DNA of 64,000 bases, from assembly GCA_036250195.1 (NCBI GenBank), contig JAVHZZ010000003.1, forward strand, positions 57,432,289 to 57,496,288, in the 5' to 3' direction. The notes beneath the pieces were generated by a model. It saw only the letters and a program-made list of their open reading frames with translations, was not told where the DNA came from and searched no databases. This stretch comes from Mixophyes australis (Eukaryota > Chordata > Amphibia > Anura > Limnodynastidae). Positions within the stretch are counted from its first letter, which is position 1, and every line of letters begins with the position of its first letter. Positions 1-56,119 of this stretch are shown here, one piece after another. The position numbers and the translations under genes were made by a program.

Positions 1-74
1 TTTATAGAGATTTTTTATCTGGTTATAAAATAAAAATCAAATGATACAATATGTTTTGGAACAATAAAACATGA

Positions 75-175
75 TCATCGGAGCGTACACACTAATGCAA
101 TATCGGAGCGGTCGTTTATCATGTGATGGGCACGATAATTGGGTGAAAAACCTGTAGTGTGTACCCAGCTTAACA
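75..175. repeat. TIR-like short repeat (acacact family)
   Basis: The ends show gcgtacacactaatgc and, inverted, gtagtgtgtacccagc, with atcgg/cgata motifs inside. The same terminal theme occurs at 45696-46309, so this is probably a short, decayed member of that MITE family. Boundaries are approximate. Confidence 0.4.
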
Positions 176-946
176 CTGGTGAAGTTTCAAGCTGGTAGTT
201 CTTTTGTCATGTAAAGGAGTTCTACGTCAAACATAACAGCGCACTTTGAAACTTTATGATGCTTTGACACACTGCTTACAGTTTATGTTCTCAAGAAATA
301 TAAAACTTAAGACTGTGAAACACTTAAAATAACTGAAATGATAAACTATCACAATAATGAAAATATAACAATAGCTCCACAGATTAAGCTGTTTTGATCA
401 TTGAAAAGATTTAAAAATTCCTTTCGGAAAAAAACATATTGTCCAAGTATGAAATAATGACAATATATTTTTTTTCTAATTTGTTTAGAGATTATGAGCC
501 TGATGCAGAGTTGGTCACAAATGGGAGTAAGTTACTTTTTGAAAAAAAAAGCGCATGCAAAAATAACATATTTATGGCCATGTGCAGTAGGACCAGTGCT
601 CAAGATGCATCTGACACGGCATTGGTAGCTGACGGCTCATCATTAGAGCGTATTTGCTTCTGCCCTGTAATAGGTGCAAAAGATACACAACCTAATAGGT
701 GTATCTGTGTTTCTGCAGGAGCCTATACTGTACTTGGCCTGCACTTGTACCCCCTTTACACCCCCATTCCACCACTCCAGTTGTAAGGAGACGCAAGTGC
801 CAGATTTGCGCAAGTCTGTATTTTTCATTTGTGGGCATGTGCAATGCAAATCTGGGCAATTTACATTACGCAAACTGGCGTCCACTCAACTCTGCATCAG
901 GCTCTACATGTGCATAGTAAAACATTAAAAGTGACATTAAAATGTT

Positions 947-1424
947 GGGCCTGATTCGTTAAGGAACGTAAATGCCGCTCCGTTCATTATTTTGCATTAT
1001 ATCGCTCTGTGCATGCCCGGTACTGGACCATATGCCAGTGAACACAGCAACATTTGCATACGCACGCTAGAACATGTGTTTGCAAACAGCAACAACTGTA
1101 AAAAATTATTTTATGTACAGTAGACATTAATAATATTTTAATAAATTAATTAATTTTTTTTCATTAATCACTATATTATTAACAGTTGACATTAATTAAT
1201 TTATTTTTGTCTGTGTGTTCTGCTGGGACTTTATATTCCACATATGTATTGGACGTATCCTGCAGTGTGTTGTCTCACTGCAGAGCATACCTAGACCCAT
1301 GATCAACAAGAGACGTAGCTTCAGATCCGCTCCTTGCTGAATACGGATTTGCACATGTCCAATATATGTACATTTTCCAAAAAACGCAATTTACGTTAGT
1401 TTGCATGTCTTAATGAATCAGGCA
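947..1424. repeat. TIR-bounded MITE-like element
   Basis: It starts gggcctgattcgttaagga and ends in the inverse, cttaatgaatcaggc. The termini resemble those of the fold-back elements at 20642 and 30061, but the interior is different (AT-rich with an attaatt run at 1130-1205). No transposase frame is present. Confidence 0.55.
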
Positions 1425-1601
1425 GTTATCTTTTAATTACTAGGAGAGAAAAATTATAAATACTGACTAAATACTAAAGAACGGACATCAGAATATAATA
1501 GATAAATTTGGTTGACCATTGTCATTCAACATAATGTTGATGCTTCTGTTCATGCATCAATTTTTCTTCTAAAATAAATAGAAACGTGCATGTCATAGTA
1601 A

Positions 1602-45574
<43,973 letters not shown>

Positions 45575-45695
45575 TAGCTGATATTCTGGAGATCTTCACT
45601 AAAGTTATACACTAGTACCCAGTTAGCATTTTCATTGTCTTGGTGTTTTCATTATCTCACAACTTGACCAAAGAAACTCCTTATTCTTATTACTT

Positions 45696-46309
45696 AGGCT
45701 AGGTACACACTGAAGATTTTTCCGACCAATGTGTTGTCTCAAACAATTGTACCTATTACTGAAGGTCCGATCAGTCTGGTGATTCATGTGTACACACTGA
45801 CACGATTTACCTTCAGATCTGTGCTCTTCATCTGGTCCTTCATCTGGTCCTCTAGTCTTCAGAGAATGACAGCACAATATTCATCCATTCATTATTGTCA
45901 CATTGTCACACTGATTAAAACCTCTTTGTTATAGCTATCCACATGTCCTAACGAATTTCGTTTGTGACTCTGAAACAAAACATTCTGTCTCAGAACGAAC
46001 AAATTAATTATTCCTTCTACAGCACTCTCTACATTTATTCACCAGGACATTCATTGCTATCATCGGCTGAAAAGAACACAACTTTGTAGAGATCATGAGC
46101 ATGAGTGCATACACACTACATGATCGGTCGGTGATTGGTTGGAAAATATTAAACAGTACAACCAACCAAATGAGCCGACCATCAACACTTTGGGACGACT
46201 TTCGACTATCGTGTCACTATACACACCATCCCAACTTCCAACTGAACGGTTGTATGTCGGTTGATTGGCCCGATGATTGGACAAAAAAGCTCCAGTGTGT
46301 ACCTAGCCT
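45696..46309. mobile_element. Non-autonomous TIR element (614 bp)
   Basis: Ends aggctaggtacacactg and, inverted, cagtgtgtacctagcct. Inside are further acacact and gattgg motifs (46105-46145, 46255-46285), suggesting a compound or internally duplicated element. No transposase. Confidence 0.88.
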
Positions 46310-47069
46310 TCATTGCCTCGAATGTTCTCCTCCCAACAGTTCATCCTAAAGCTACATCTGCCATTAATATTTTCAAATTCAGAGGATGCATCACCAATTA
46401 TCTATATATCCTGTTAGTCTTTTGTTTCAAACCTAATTAATTTAGGGTATTTGTTTAGTTACCTGTCTCATTCTTTCCTGCTGTCGATGCCACAGTAGTT
46501 TTGGGACAAGGTAGTTACAAAAGTTATTTTCTTCTTTAGTTATTAGACAAACGCTTATGTTTTGTGGAGGTTCGAGATCCACTACAATGGTGCCACCACC
46601 TGCAGCTTTTTCTGTTTGTCGGCTTTGGTAGTCTCTACACTGTCTACTTTCGTAAAGCCTTGTCTCTAACCTAAAAAGTTGTAGTTATAACATCTACTAC
46701 ATCTAAATACCATAATAATGTATAATTAGGATAACAGAACTCTAAAAATATGGGGTCTATTGTACATAGAGCTGCTATACGTATAAAGTAACCAACCCTC
46801 CTATAGTACATATAAAAGACAAAACCCCAGCTCAATCAAGATGTGGGAATTACGGGCAAGATTCCCAATACTGCTTAATTGTGACCTTTTCTGTAATGGA
46901 AGACCTTGTATGCAAAGTAATGTGTGTATGACAAAATTTAATATGTGCAGAAAACAATACAGTATAAATACAAAAAAGAAATAAAAAATAATCTACAATT
47001 ATACACAAGAAAAAAAATAGGTGAGCATGTCATAATAAAAATGCCTCTGTATTGCATGATGGCTTAGCT

Positions 47070-47355
47070 CATGGGGGCTTAGTGGTTAGCACTTCTGCCT
47101 TACAGCACTAGGGTCATGAGTTTGATTCCCAACCATGACTGTATGTTCTCCCCGTATTTGCGTGGGTTTCCTCCCGTGTCTCCGGTTTCCTCCCACACTC
47201 CAAAAACATACTAGTAGGTTAATTAACCCTAGTCTGTCTGTGTGTATGTTAGGAAATTTAGACTGTAAGCTCCAGTGGGACAGGGACTGATGTGAGTGAC
47301 AAATATTCTCTGTACAGCACTGCGGAATTAGTGGTGCTATATAAATAAATGATGA
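47070..47355 (+). repeat. V-SINE with L2-like tail (partial head)
   Basis: ggcttagtggttagcacttc, gagtttgattccc as B box, the gcgtgggtttcctcccgtgt central domain, a deletion before cctagtctgtctg, and a tail of gtgctatataaataaatgat. Confidence 0.9.
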
Positions 47356-48179
47356 ATATGTATTGTAAGTTATTGCCTTATTGACGTTTTTTTAAGCTCA
47401 TAATAAAGAGTCCAGTTCAAAATCTCTTTACGGAGTGAAATGAATGTCAATACTGTTGAACTTTATCCACATGTGTTGCATGTGTAAAACATACAGTATA
47501 TTGGTGGTTTCTTTAAGATATTTCTGTACATGGAAAAATGCAGATCGTTAATTTAAGGAGCAGGTTTCAGCTGTAAGTCCCTGTTAATGAAAATAAGCAC
47601 TCATCTGTCCCCTGCAACTGACCGTTTTAAAACTCTTCCTGGTTCCCACAGTCAGGGGTGGGCTGGCCGGATCCCTTTTCATGTGATGCGGCCGCCTGAG
47701 TGCCCCCCGGGCTTCCCTCTCCCAGCCCGCGCCTGCCCACAGTCCTGAGAGAGGTTCAGGGGGATGAGGCACCCCTTTCACAGCAGTAAGATTGGGGCAC
47801 CATGATCCCAGGGGAGTTATTAGAAGAGGGGGGGGTCATGAAATTTGGAGACACCCTGCAGTCCTGACTCCTTAAAGTCTGGAAGGGAATTTCAATAGTA
47901 TTGACACTCGTTTGACGTGTTATGATATGCTCACCTATAGTTCTTTTTTGCTTTTGTATAATTGAGTATTATTATATTTTTCCTGCTTGTATATATATTG
48001 TATTGTTTTTCTGCACACATTAAGCGTTGTCATATGCAGATTATTTTGCCATACAAAACCATCCACCAGAAAAGGTCATAATTAAGCAGTATTGGGATTC
48101 TCGCCCACAATTCCCCCAAATTTATCTTGATTGAGCACTGGGGTTTTATCTTTTAAATACAATAGTAAGCCTATGATCT

Positions 48180-48665
48180 CTAAATACACTTCTAATCACC
48201 CTTGGAACCTACCCATGGTCTTCTCTTTTCTCATTAGCTCATCCCATGCACGTCTTCAGGACATCTCTAGGGTTGAACTTCATGTATGGAATTCATGATC
48301 AAGCTTGATCAGACCTTCTCCCTGCATTCTGCATTCATCAATCAATTTATCACTTATATATCATCTTTTCAGAGACTCATATCCCTAGTGTTGTTACTGT
48401 GGAGTTGTCTGATTCACTTTATTTCCTCTATACAAACTACTGTATGTTGTTCACCACAATTCCATCTATGGCTTAAAGCTTTGCGGATGACCCAACTTCA
48501 ACAAATCCAAGCCATATCGTCTTTCTCGTTCCATATCTTCCGCTAGATTGTAAGCTCCTGTGAGCAGCATCACCTCCGCCATTTGTATCAGTCTGTATTT
48601 GTATATGAGATATAATTATTGCAAAACATTGTTGAGAATGTATTACAAAATGAATGGATGAATGA
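48180..48665 (+). repeat. L2-like LINE 3' fragment (diverged)
   Basis: A gattgtaagctcctgtgagcag block and a final aatgaatggatgaatgatga run resemble L2 ends. The upstream part (48250-48540) has a CT-rich texture like L2 3' coding regions, but no clear RT motif. Confidence 0.5.
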
Positions 48666-49126
48666 TGATAACGAAATTACTGTACATATGTTCTTTTCCA
48701 ACAATCACAATAGAAAGCAACAATGTAAAGTATAAACCCTACATTATTTTTATTTTAGTGAATTTAATGATCTTCCCTCTTCTATGTGCAATATATAAAT
48801 AAATATTTATTTTTCATATTTATTAAGACATTAAACTTTTCATTTTAATTTTGTGCGCTGAATACATTTGTGAAAGGGCAGTACAGTAAATATTGTAATG
48901 TAATTTTTCTGAGCTCTCAGAATATAGACAAAGATAATGTGGCTATATAATGTGGCTTCCATTTCATACTTTGTCATACCATTATCATTTAACATTATTA
49001 AGAAAAAAAAGTAGTTCATAAAAAAGACCTTATGATTTTTGACATACCTAGTAAAAGAACAAAATGATTTACAATATTTGCATAATATAAAAGAAAAACT
49101 CTCCCCCAAAGAGATACAATATGAAA

Positions 49127-50257
49127 TTAAATTGAAGCTCATACTACTCTCCCGGAATGTCCATGAAACTGATGAATTCAGGAAAGGTCTCCTGGACTCC
49201 CAGACCATTCTCCCACATCCCACCCACTTATGAATGAAGTGGGCAGGGTGGGAGCCTTCAAGACACAATTTGCTCCTATTATTATTAATCTTTGTTTATA
49301 TGGCACCACATGAGATCTGCAGTGCAATACAGTGGGCAAACATCTAGACAGTACATGGTATAACAGTACAATACAGTAAACAAATAACACTATAACTCAC
49401 AACATAGTTACTGATAGCCTGGATTTTTTTATTTATAGGTAATGAGAACAGAAGGGAAGAGGGCCCTGCACACTAGAGCTTACAGTCTAAACGGAAAGGG
49501 GCAGACAAATGGTTGACACATGGGGGTAAGCCAGTGTAAGGGGATCTGAGGACAAGTAGCAAGAGTGGGAGAGATGGAGGATGAAAGAGAGTGAGGTATA
49601 CTACATGATGAAATGGTTAAATGGAGGACTGGTAGGCTTTTCTGAACAGGTGGGTTTTCAATGACCTTTTGAAGCTATACAGGCTAAGGGATAGTCTGAT
49701 AGAAAGAAGGAGATCATTCCAGTGGTGGGGGGCAACACGGGAGAAGTCTTCGATAAGGGAGTGAGATGTGGTTACTAGAGGGGAGGAAAGGCATCAGTCA
49801 TTGGCCGACCTGAGAGGGCAGGAGGAAGTATGTATGGAGAAGAGGTTGGAGATGTAGGGAGCAGTGGAGTTGGAGAGGGCCTTGTACATGAGGGTGAGGA
49901 GTTTGAAGACGATTTTGTAAGGGAAGGGGAGCTTTCTAATTGTCATTATGATGCTACCCCCAAAAAATATAACGATAGTTCCCTCTCTTAACAACGCTTG
50001 GGGTCTCATTAAGAGCTAAAGGGCACAAATTTGCACCTGACCAAACCATGTTGTGATGCAAGGGGTGCAAATGCATTTATGTTTGCATGCAGGGAAAATA
50101 CTAGCTGCTTTTCCATGTAGCACACAAATACTGGGCAGCTTTATTTTACACTGTGATTTACAGTTGGGAGGAGAGGATTTACACGCCTCATCCCAACTCT
50201 AAATCGGTCCACACATTTTAAATTTCCTTCCCTGCAGTGCAACATGGTTGTACTAAA
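49127..50257. repeat. 1131-bp tandem duplication, copy 1
   Basis: The sequence from aattgaagctcatactactc to gttgtactaaa recurs at a constant offset of 1131 bp. By eye I find a single difference (gtaaggggatc versus gtaaagggatc near 49537). Contents: an L2-like fragment on the minus strand (FKLLTLMYKALSNSTAPYIS) and a truncated copy of the repeat family seen at 63719. Confidence 0.95.
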
Positions 50258-51388
50258 TTAAATTGAAGCTCATACTACTCTCCCGGAATGTCCATGAAAC
50301 TGATGAATTCAGGAAAGGTCTCCTGGACTCCCAGACCATTCTCCCACATCCCACCCACTTATGAATGAAGTGGGCAGGGTGGGAGCCTTCAAGACACAAT
50401 TTGCTCCTATTATTATTAATCTTTGTTTATATGGCACCACATGAGATCTGCAGTGCAATACAGTGGGCAAACATCTAGACAGTACATGGTATAACAGTAC
50501 AATACAGTAAACAAATAACACTATAACTCACAACATAGTTACTGATAGCCTGGATTTTTTTATTTATAGGTAATGAGAACAGAAGGGAAGAGGGCCCTGC
50601 ACACTAGAGCTTACAGTCTAAACGGAAAGGGGCAGACAAATGGTTGACACATGGGGGTAAGCCAGTGTAAAGGGATCTGAGGACAAGTAGCAAGAGTGGG
50701 AGAGATGGAGGATGAAAGAGAGTGAGGTATACTACATGATGAAATGGTTAAATGGAGGACTGGTAGGCTTTTCTGAACAGGTGGGTTTTCAATGACCTTT
50801 TGAAGCTATACAGGCTAAGGGATAGTCTGATAGAAAGAAGGAGATCATTCCAGTGGTGGGGGGCAACACGGGAGAAGTCTTCGATAAGGGAGTGAGATGT
50901 GGTTACTAGAGGGGAGGAAAGGCATCAGTCATTGGCCGACCTGAGAGGGCAGGAGGAAGTATGTATGGAGAAGAGGTTGGAGATGTAGGGAGCAGTGGAG
51001 TTGGAGAGGGCCTTGTACATGAGGGTGAGGAGTTTGAAGACGATTTTGTAAGGGAAGGGGAGCTTTCTAATTGTCATTATGATGCTACCCCCAAAAAATA
51101 TAACGATAGTTCCCTCTCTTAACAACGCTTGGGGTCTCATTAAGAGCTAAAGGGCACAAATTTGCACCTGACCAAACCATGTTGTGATGCAAGGGGTGCA
51201 AATGCATTTATGTTTGCATGCAGGGAAAATACTAGCTGCTTTTCCATGTAGCACACAAATACTGGGCAGCTTTATTTTACACTGTGATTTACAGTTGGGA
51301 GGAGAGGATTTACACGCCTCATCCCAACTCTAAATCGGTCCACACATTTTAAATTTCCTTCCCTGCAGTGCAACATGGTTGTACTAAA
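50258..51388. repeat. 1131-bp tandem duplication, copy 2
   Basis: Second copy, directly abutting the first with an aaatt-type overlap at the junction. After it, the truncated 63719-type repeat continues to its natural end (aaggccctta at about 51430), so this copy keeps the original right flank. Confidence 0.95.
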
Positions 51389-51890
51389 GTGGAAAATTGC
51401 ACCTTATAGCTTGATATACTCTGAATAAGGCCCTTAATGCTTCCAGGCATGGTTTCCCGTGTGTGAAGTTCAAGTCAATAAATACATTTTGAGGCTTCTC
51501 TTCATCTAGCTCTTGGTTTAGCTCACAGTTGAAGACAATATAAATAGTACATATTATAAATAATATAGAAAAATATTTAAAACATTCTGATTTTTTTTTT
51601 AAAAATACATTATATTGGATTCACATTTAATTATTGTACTCATTGAAAATAATATCCTAAAGCTACAGCAAAGTTTATTTGCAAGTCTGTGAAAAACGTG
51701 TGTGTATTTGGTAGTTTAGCTGTACACAATGCATTTTTTCCACTCCTTTATTCAAAATCTGTATAAATGAGTGAGAGGCTATTAAGATATAATATTTGAG
51801 CCCCAGAAATATACATTGCATTTAATTTGCTTCCATATTTTACTCCCAAGTATTAACCTGCATTGTTGTTTAACTGGCGATTCTGCTGGA

Positions 51891-52259
51891 TGGATTTACA
51901 ATGGCAAGTAAACTCACCTTTTCAAGCTCGCCTACCCTACCACCTCCTGACCATCTTATCCATCACCTCCTCTTCTCTCGTCTGCCATCCCCATTGTCTC
52001 CCAGTTGCTCCTACTGTCTCTCACCCCCCCCTCCCTCTAGAATGTAAGCTCTCATGGGTAGGATCTTCTCTACCTATTGTCCCATGTCTGTCCGCTGTCT
52101 GACTCCCTTGTACGTCCTGTCATATCTTTAGCTGCACTTGGTGTGAGCCCCCATAGCATTACTCACACTCATCTGTGCTACTTAGATGTATAACCTCGTC
52201 TATGTTTGCTTCTGTATCCGGCGGTACGGAATCTGTGGCGCCTTATAAATAAATTATTA

Positions 52260-52294
<35 letters not shown>

Positions 52295-52295
52295 T
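51891..52295 (+). repeat. L2-like LINE tail with (TAA)n end
   Basis: CT-rich stretch with ctctagaatgtaagctctcatggg, the block ggaatctgtggcgccttata and a terminal aataaattattag followed by taa repeats, typical of L2-type tails. Confidence 0.75.
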
Positions 52296-52479
52296 AAATT
52301 AAAGGCAAAACCCAGAGTGTTAGGTTGGAAAATATATATAACACGCAGGGTTTTGCTTTTAATTAAATTGCCGTTTTAAATTCAACCAGCAAAATCACAG
52401 AAAATCTGTGATTTTGCAATACCGCAGTGTAATACATATATCCCCAGATCTTATTTGTCCAAAGGAGAATTCTGCATAT

Positions 52480-52970
52480 TGTGACAAAAGCCCGCTACTG
52501 CAGAAGCACACGCGAACAACTTCTTCCTTTTTATGGTGCTTTATTTTCAGGATGGTAAATGTTTTGACACCGTATACTTGCACAGCAATCATGGAGACCC
52601 TAAACACTAGCTATACATAGTCCAGCTCTCTCTCAGGACCAGCCAGCTCACCCACCGTTGATCTCGCTCAACAAATGAAACAAACAAGCTTTTATACATG
52701 ATGCTCCTCCCCCAGCCTTAGCTTGATGGACAGGTGACACACCCACCTTCTCTTTAAAAGAAAACACCCATCACTGGCTATGTTTGCACAACCAGACACG
52801 CCCTGTCATTTTGCTGAGAGGAAGGATTTCAGATCATGTAAGTTTAACCAAATTTAAACTATTGCTTTTCATACATAAGTCTTCACTCTAGGTGCATTAC
52901 TGCACAAATGTTTTACTCTACTTCCCTGCTTTCTCTGTATATTGCCAGCTAAATGCCTCCTTTTGTTACA
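52480..52970 (-). repeat. Outer element, 3' LTR (491 bp)
   Basis: The plus strand begins tgtgacaaaagcccgctact and ends gcctccttttgttaca. By eye it differs from the other LTR at about 10 positions (about 2%). Confidence 0.95.
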
Positions 52971-52984
52971 TATCCCTCCCCCTA
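52971..52984 (-). promoter_or_regulatory. Polypurine tract of outer element
   Basis: The minus strand reads agggggagggata immediately before the 3' LTR. Confidence 0.8.
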
Positions 52985-53342
52985 GCGTCTCCAAGTCGGG
53001 GGACGCGGACTTCGTCAGGAGCGCATATTTTCGTGACAATGCATCTGCATTCTTGTGCAGAATCCCAGGTCTATGTTCTACTGAGAACTTGAAAGGTTGT
53101 AGTGCCAAGAACCAGCGGGTTACCTTGGCATTTACCTCCCGGTTGCTCTGCATCCATCTCAATGATGCATGGTCTGTTATTAAGGTGAACTCTCTGCCTA
53201 GGAGATAATAGCGCAGAGCTTCTGTAGCCCATTTTATGGCGAGACATTCTTTCTCCACAGTGGCATATTTTTGTTCCCTTGGAAGCAACTTACGACTTAG
53301 GTACAGGACAGGATTTTCTACTCCATTCTTCTCCTGTGACAA
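52985..53342 (-). pseudogene. RNase H (outer element)
   Basis: NPVLYLSRKLLPREQKYATV, ECLAIKWATEALRYYL, LITDHASLRWM and NADALSRK are RNase H and connection motifs at the end of pol. The frame runs on through the PPT into the LTR, so the nominal open frame extends to 52869. Confidence 0.9.
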
Positions 53343-53474
53343 GACTGCACCTAAGCCAACACCAGAAGCATCAGTTTGGAGGAAGAACCTCCGGGTAAAA
53401 TCCGGTGCTTGTAGAACTGGGGAGGAACAAAGAGCTAACCGAAGATCAGACCAGGCGGTTTCTGCAGAGTCAGA

Positions 53475-54851
53475 TCAGGTTAATCTATCTGGACAACTTT
53501 TTTTTAACATGTCCGCAAGTGGAGAAGCTCTAGTGGCGAAGTGGCTTACAAACCATCTGTAGTAACCTACGAAGCCTAAAAAGGTTCTTAACTGCGACTT
53601 TTTTTCTGGTCTTGCCCAATTTTTGACTGCCTCCACTTTGTCTAGCTGGGGTTTTACATGCCCTCGACCAACAATGTACCCCAGATATTTGGCTTCTCTC
53701 ATGGCTATGGCACATTTCTCTGGGTTAGCTGTTAACCCTGCTGACCTTAATGAAGCTAAGACCGCCTCAACTTTGGCTAAATGTGATCCCCAGTCTGGGG
53801 TATAAATCACTAGATCGTCCAAGTAAGCGGCTGCATAAGCTGTGTAAGGTCGTAGCAATTTATTCATGGCCCTTTGGAAGGTGGCAGGTGCCCCATGCAA
53901 CCCAAAGGGTAGGACTTTATATTGATAGAGATCATCAGGGGTGGAAAATGCAGTCTTTGGCTTGGCCGTAGAAGTCAAGGGAACTTGCCAATAACCCTTT
54001 GTTAGATCAAGGGTTGTTAAATAATTGCTACCAGCAGGATTTTCCACTAGTTCATCCACACGTGGCATCGGATAGGCATCAAACTGTGACATACTGTTTA
54101 GGCGCCTAAAGTCATTGCAGAACCTAATTGTCCCATTGGGTTTCGGGACAAGCATAATGGGACTATTCCATTCACTAGTGGACTCTTCAATCACATCTAA
54201 CTGGAGCATCTTCTCGACCTCCTTTCTCACGTCCACCCGTCTGGCTTCTGGAATACGATACGGCTTCTGCTTTACAATGACTCCTGGCGCAGTGACAATG
54301 TCGTGTTCGATTAAGGTAGTGCACGCAGGAATGAAAGAGAAGACATCCCTGTTCCGGCGAACGATTTCTTCAGTCTGTTGTCTCTGCTGAATGGACAAAG
54401 CTGGCTCTATGGGCACTTCAGACTTTTCAATGGCAGTACTCACTACCTGAGGAGAGGTTTCCTCATCATGCCAAGGTTTAAGGAGGTTGACATGATATAT
54501 TTGCTCCTCCCTTCTCCTACCTAATTGGCGGACTATGTAATTGACAGGACCGACAGCCTCTAGAACTTCATATGGACCCAGCCAATGGGCGAAAAGTTTT
54601 CTTTCCTGGGTGGGAACCAGGACTAGGACCTTGTCCCCAGGCTTGAAAGATCGAACAACAGCACTTCTATCATAACTTTTTCTCTGTCGTTGCTGAGCCT
54701 CTTTTACATGTTGCTGCACAATGGGCCCTATCTTTCCTAGCCTCTCATACATTTGTGACACAAATTGTACCAGATTTGGCTCCCTGGGACCTTGCTGCTC
54801 CCACCCTTCTTTTAACATATCCAAGATACCCCTGGGCTGTCTCCCAAACAA
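53475..54851 (-). pseudogene. Integrase C-terminus joined to reverse transcriptase (outer element)
   Basis: 458 codons. Residues 1-120 are the integrase C-terminal part (KSYDRSAVVRSFKPGDKVLV, YHVNLLKPWH), then a linker, then a full RT: RRVDVRKEVEKMLQLDVIEE, VPKPNGTIRFCNDFRRLN, LTTLDLTKGYWQVPL, AYLDDLVIYT (YLDD intact) and TFLGFVGYYRWF. Integrase immediately upstream of RT in one frame is what marks the element as Gmr1-like. A frameshift near 53475 separates RNase H. Confidence 0.93.
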
Positions 54852-54882
54852 TAACTCAAAGGGACTAAACCCTGTTGAAGCT

Positions 54883-55313
54883 TTAATGTGCGGTAAAAGC
54901 GTTCCACCAAGCCATCTGTTTGTGGATGTATACAGAGGTGTGAAGCGCCGTAACCCCTAGCAACTGGCACATGTCCTTCATCAGTTTAGACATGAAAGGA
55001 GTACCCTGATCTGTGAGAATTTCTTTGGGTATTCCCAATCGTGTAAACATCAATACAAGTTCCTTAGCTATGGTGCTGGACTTTATGTTTCGTAGGGGAA
55101 TTGCCTCTGGATATCTGGTTGCATAGTCAAGCACCACTAGAATATATTGGTGCCTACGTGCGGATTTTTCCAGTGGCCCCAAAAGGTCCATATCTATCCG
55201 TTCAAAGGGAACTTGTACTATTGGTGTCGGAATGAGAGGTGCCCTGTACATGGGTTTGGGACAGGTTCTCTGACAAATGGGACAGGGCCGGCAATACTTT
55301 TTCACTGCCATGT
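54883..55313 (-). pseudogene. Integrase core (outer element)
   Basis: From the insertion point the minus frame runs KKYCRPCPICQRTC (the CC half of the zinc finger), FERIDMDLLGPLEKS (first catalytic Asp), YATRYPEAIPL, and LTDQGTPFMSKLMKDMC (second Asp). The expected third acidic residue lies past a frameshift at about 54885. The open frame itself extends into the inner LTR at its start. Confidence 0.92.
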
Positions 55314-56106
55314 TGTTAGGAACTCCCAAGTCAGTACAGTGAAACTCGGGAACTACTCAGAAGGCCAGGTGTTCGCTGGAGCCCCTAGTGGTGGGGACAA
55401 ACTGGGCTGCGGGCCGACCGAGGGTCGAGTAGCGTATACTGACTTAAAGGAGTTTCCCAGAAGTGGAGTGATTGGTGGACTGTAGTATAAGAGAAATCCA
55501 AGGTCCAAAGGTCACAGGCACAGATGCAATATCCAAGGGCAAGCGAAGGGTCAAACTCACAGGCAGAGAAGCAAAATCCGAATTCCAGGCAAAAGGTCAA
55601 GGTCAGAAGAGAAGGGTCACAGGTCCAATAACAAGCAGGGGTCAAACACGGGTGGTCAAATCTAAGGTAGCAGGAACCTAAACGGATAGTACAAGCAGGC
55701 AGCAGGACTGAGGACAGAACGCTATAACCGGCAGTGAGGCTCAGTCCTCACTGCCTTAAATAGTACAGATGGCCAATCAGGACACAGTCCAGAATGTGTC
55801 CTCAGCTGCAGTATGATAAATATGCAGAGCCTGCAGCCAATGGAATAGGCAGAGTGCCAGCAGTAAACTAATCTCTAATCAGCCTTGATTAGAGATTAGC
55901 CCTACCTAATCCTGTGCGCACGCGCCCGACTGTTTGACAGCTGGCCGGGCGCGGCGTCAGGAAGACCAAAGCGTCCCGGTTGTTGCCCAGGCAACCGGGA
56001 CACAGAAACCGGAAGTGACGCCCTGGTTGCCATAGCAACGGCCGGGGCATCACTAGGAGCAGCAGGAGAGTCGCGGCGGTGCCCGGAGCCGCCGCGACCA
56101 CTAACA
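55314..56106 (-). repeat. Inner element, 3' LTR (793 bp)
   Basis: Contains an extra gagaaatccaa-type block at about 55490 and gattagagattag where the partner has a longer sequence. Otherwise nearly identical to the other LTR. Confidence 0.95.
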
Positions 56107-56119
56107 GTACCCCCCTCTT
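56107..56119 (-). promoter_or_regulatory. Polypurine tract of inner element
   Basis: The minus strand reads aagaggggggtac directly before the 3' LTR. Confidence 0.85.
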
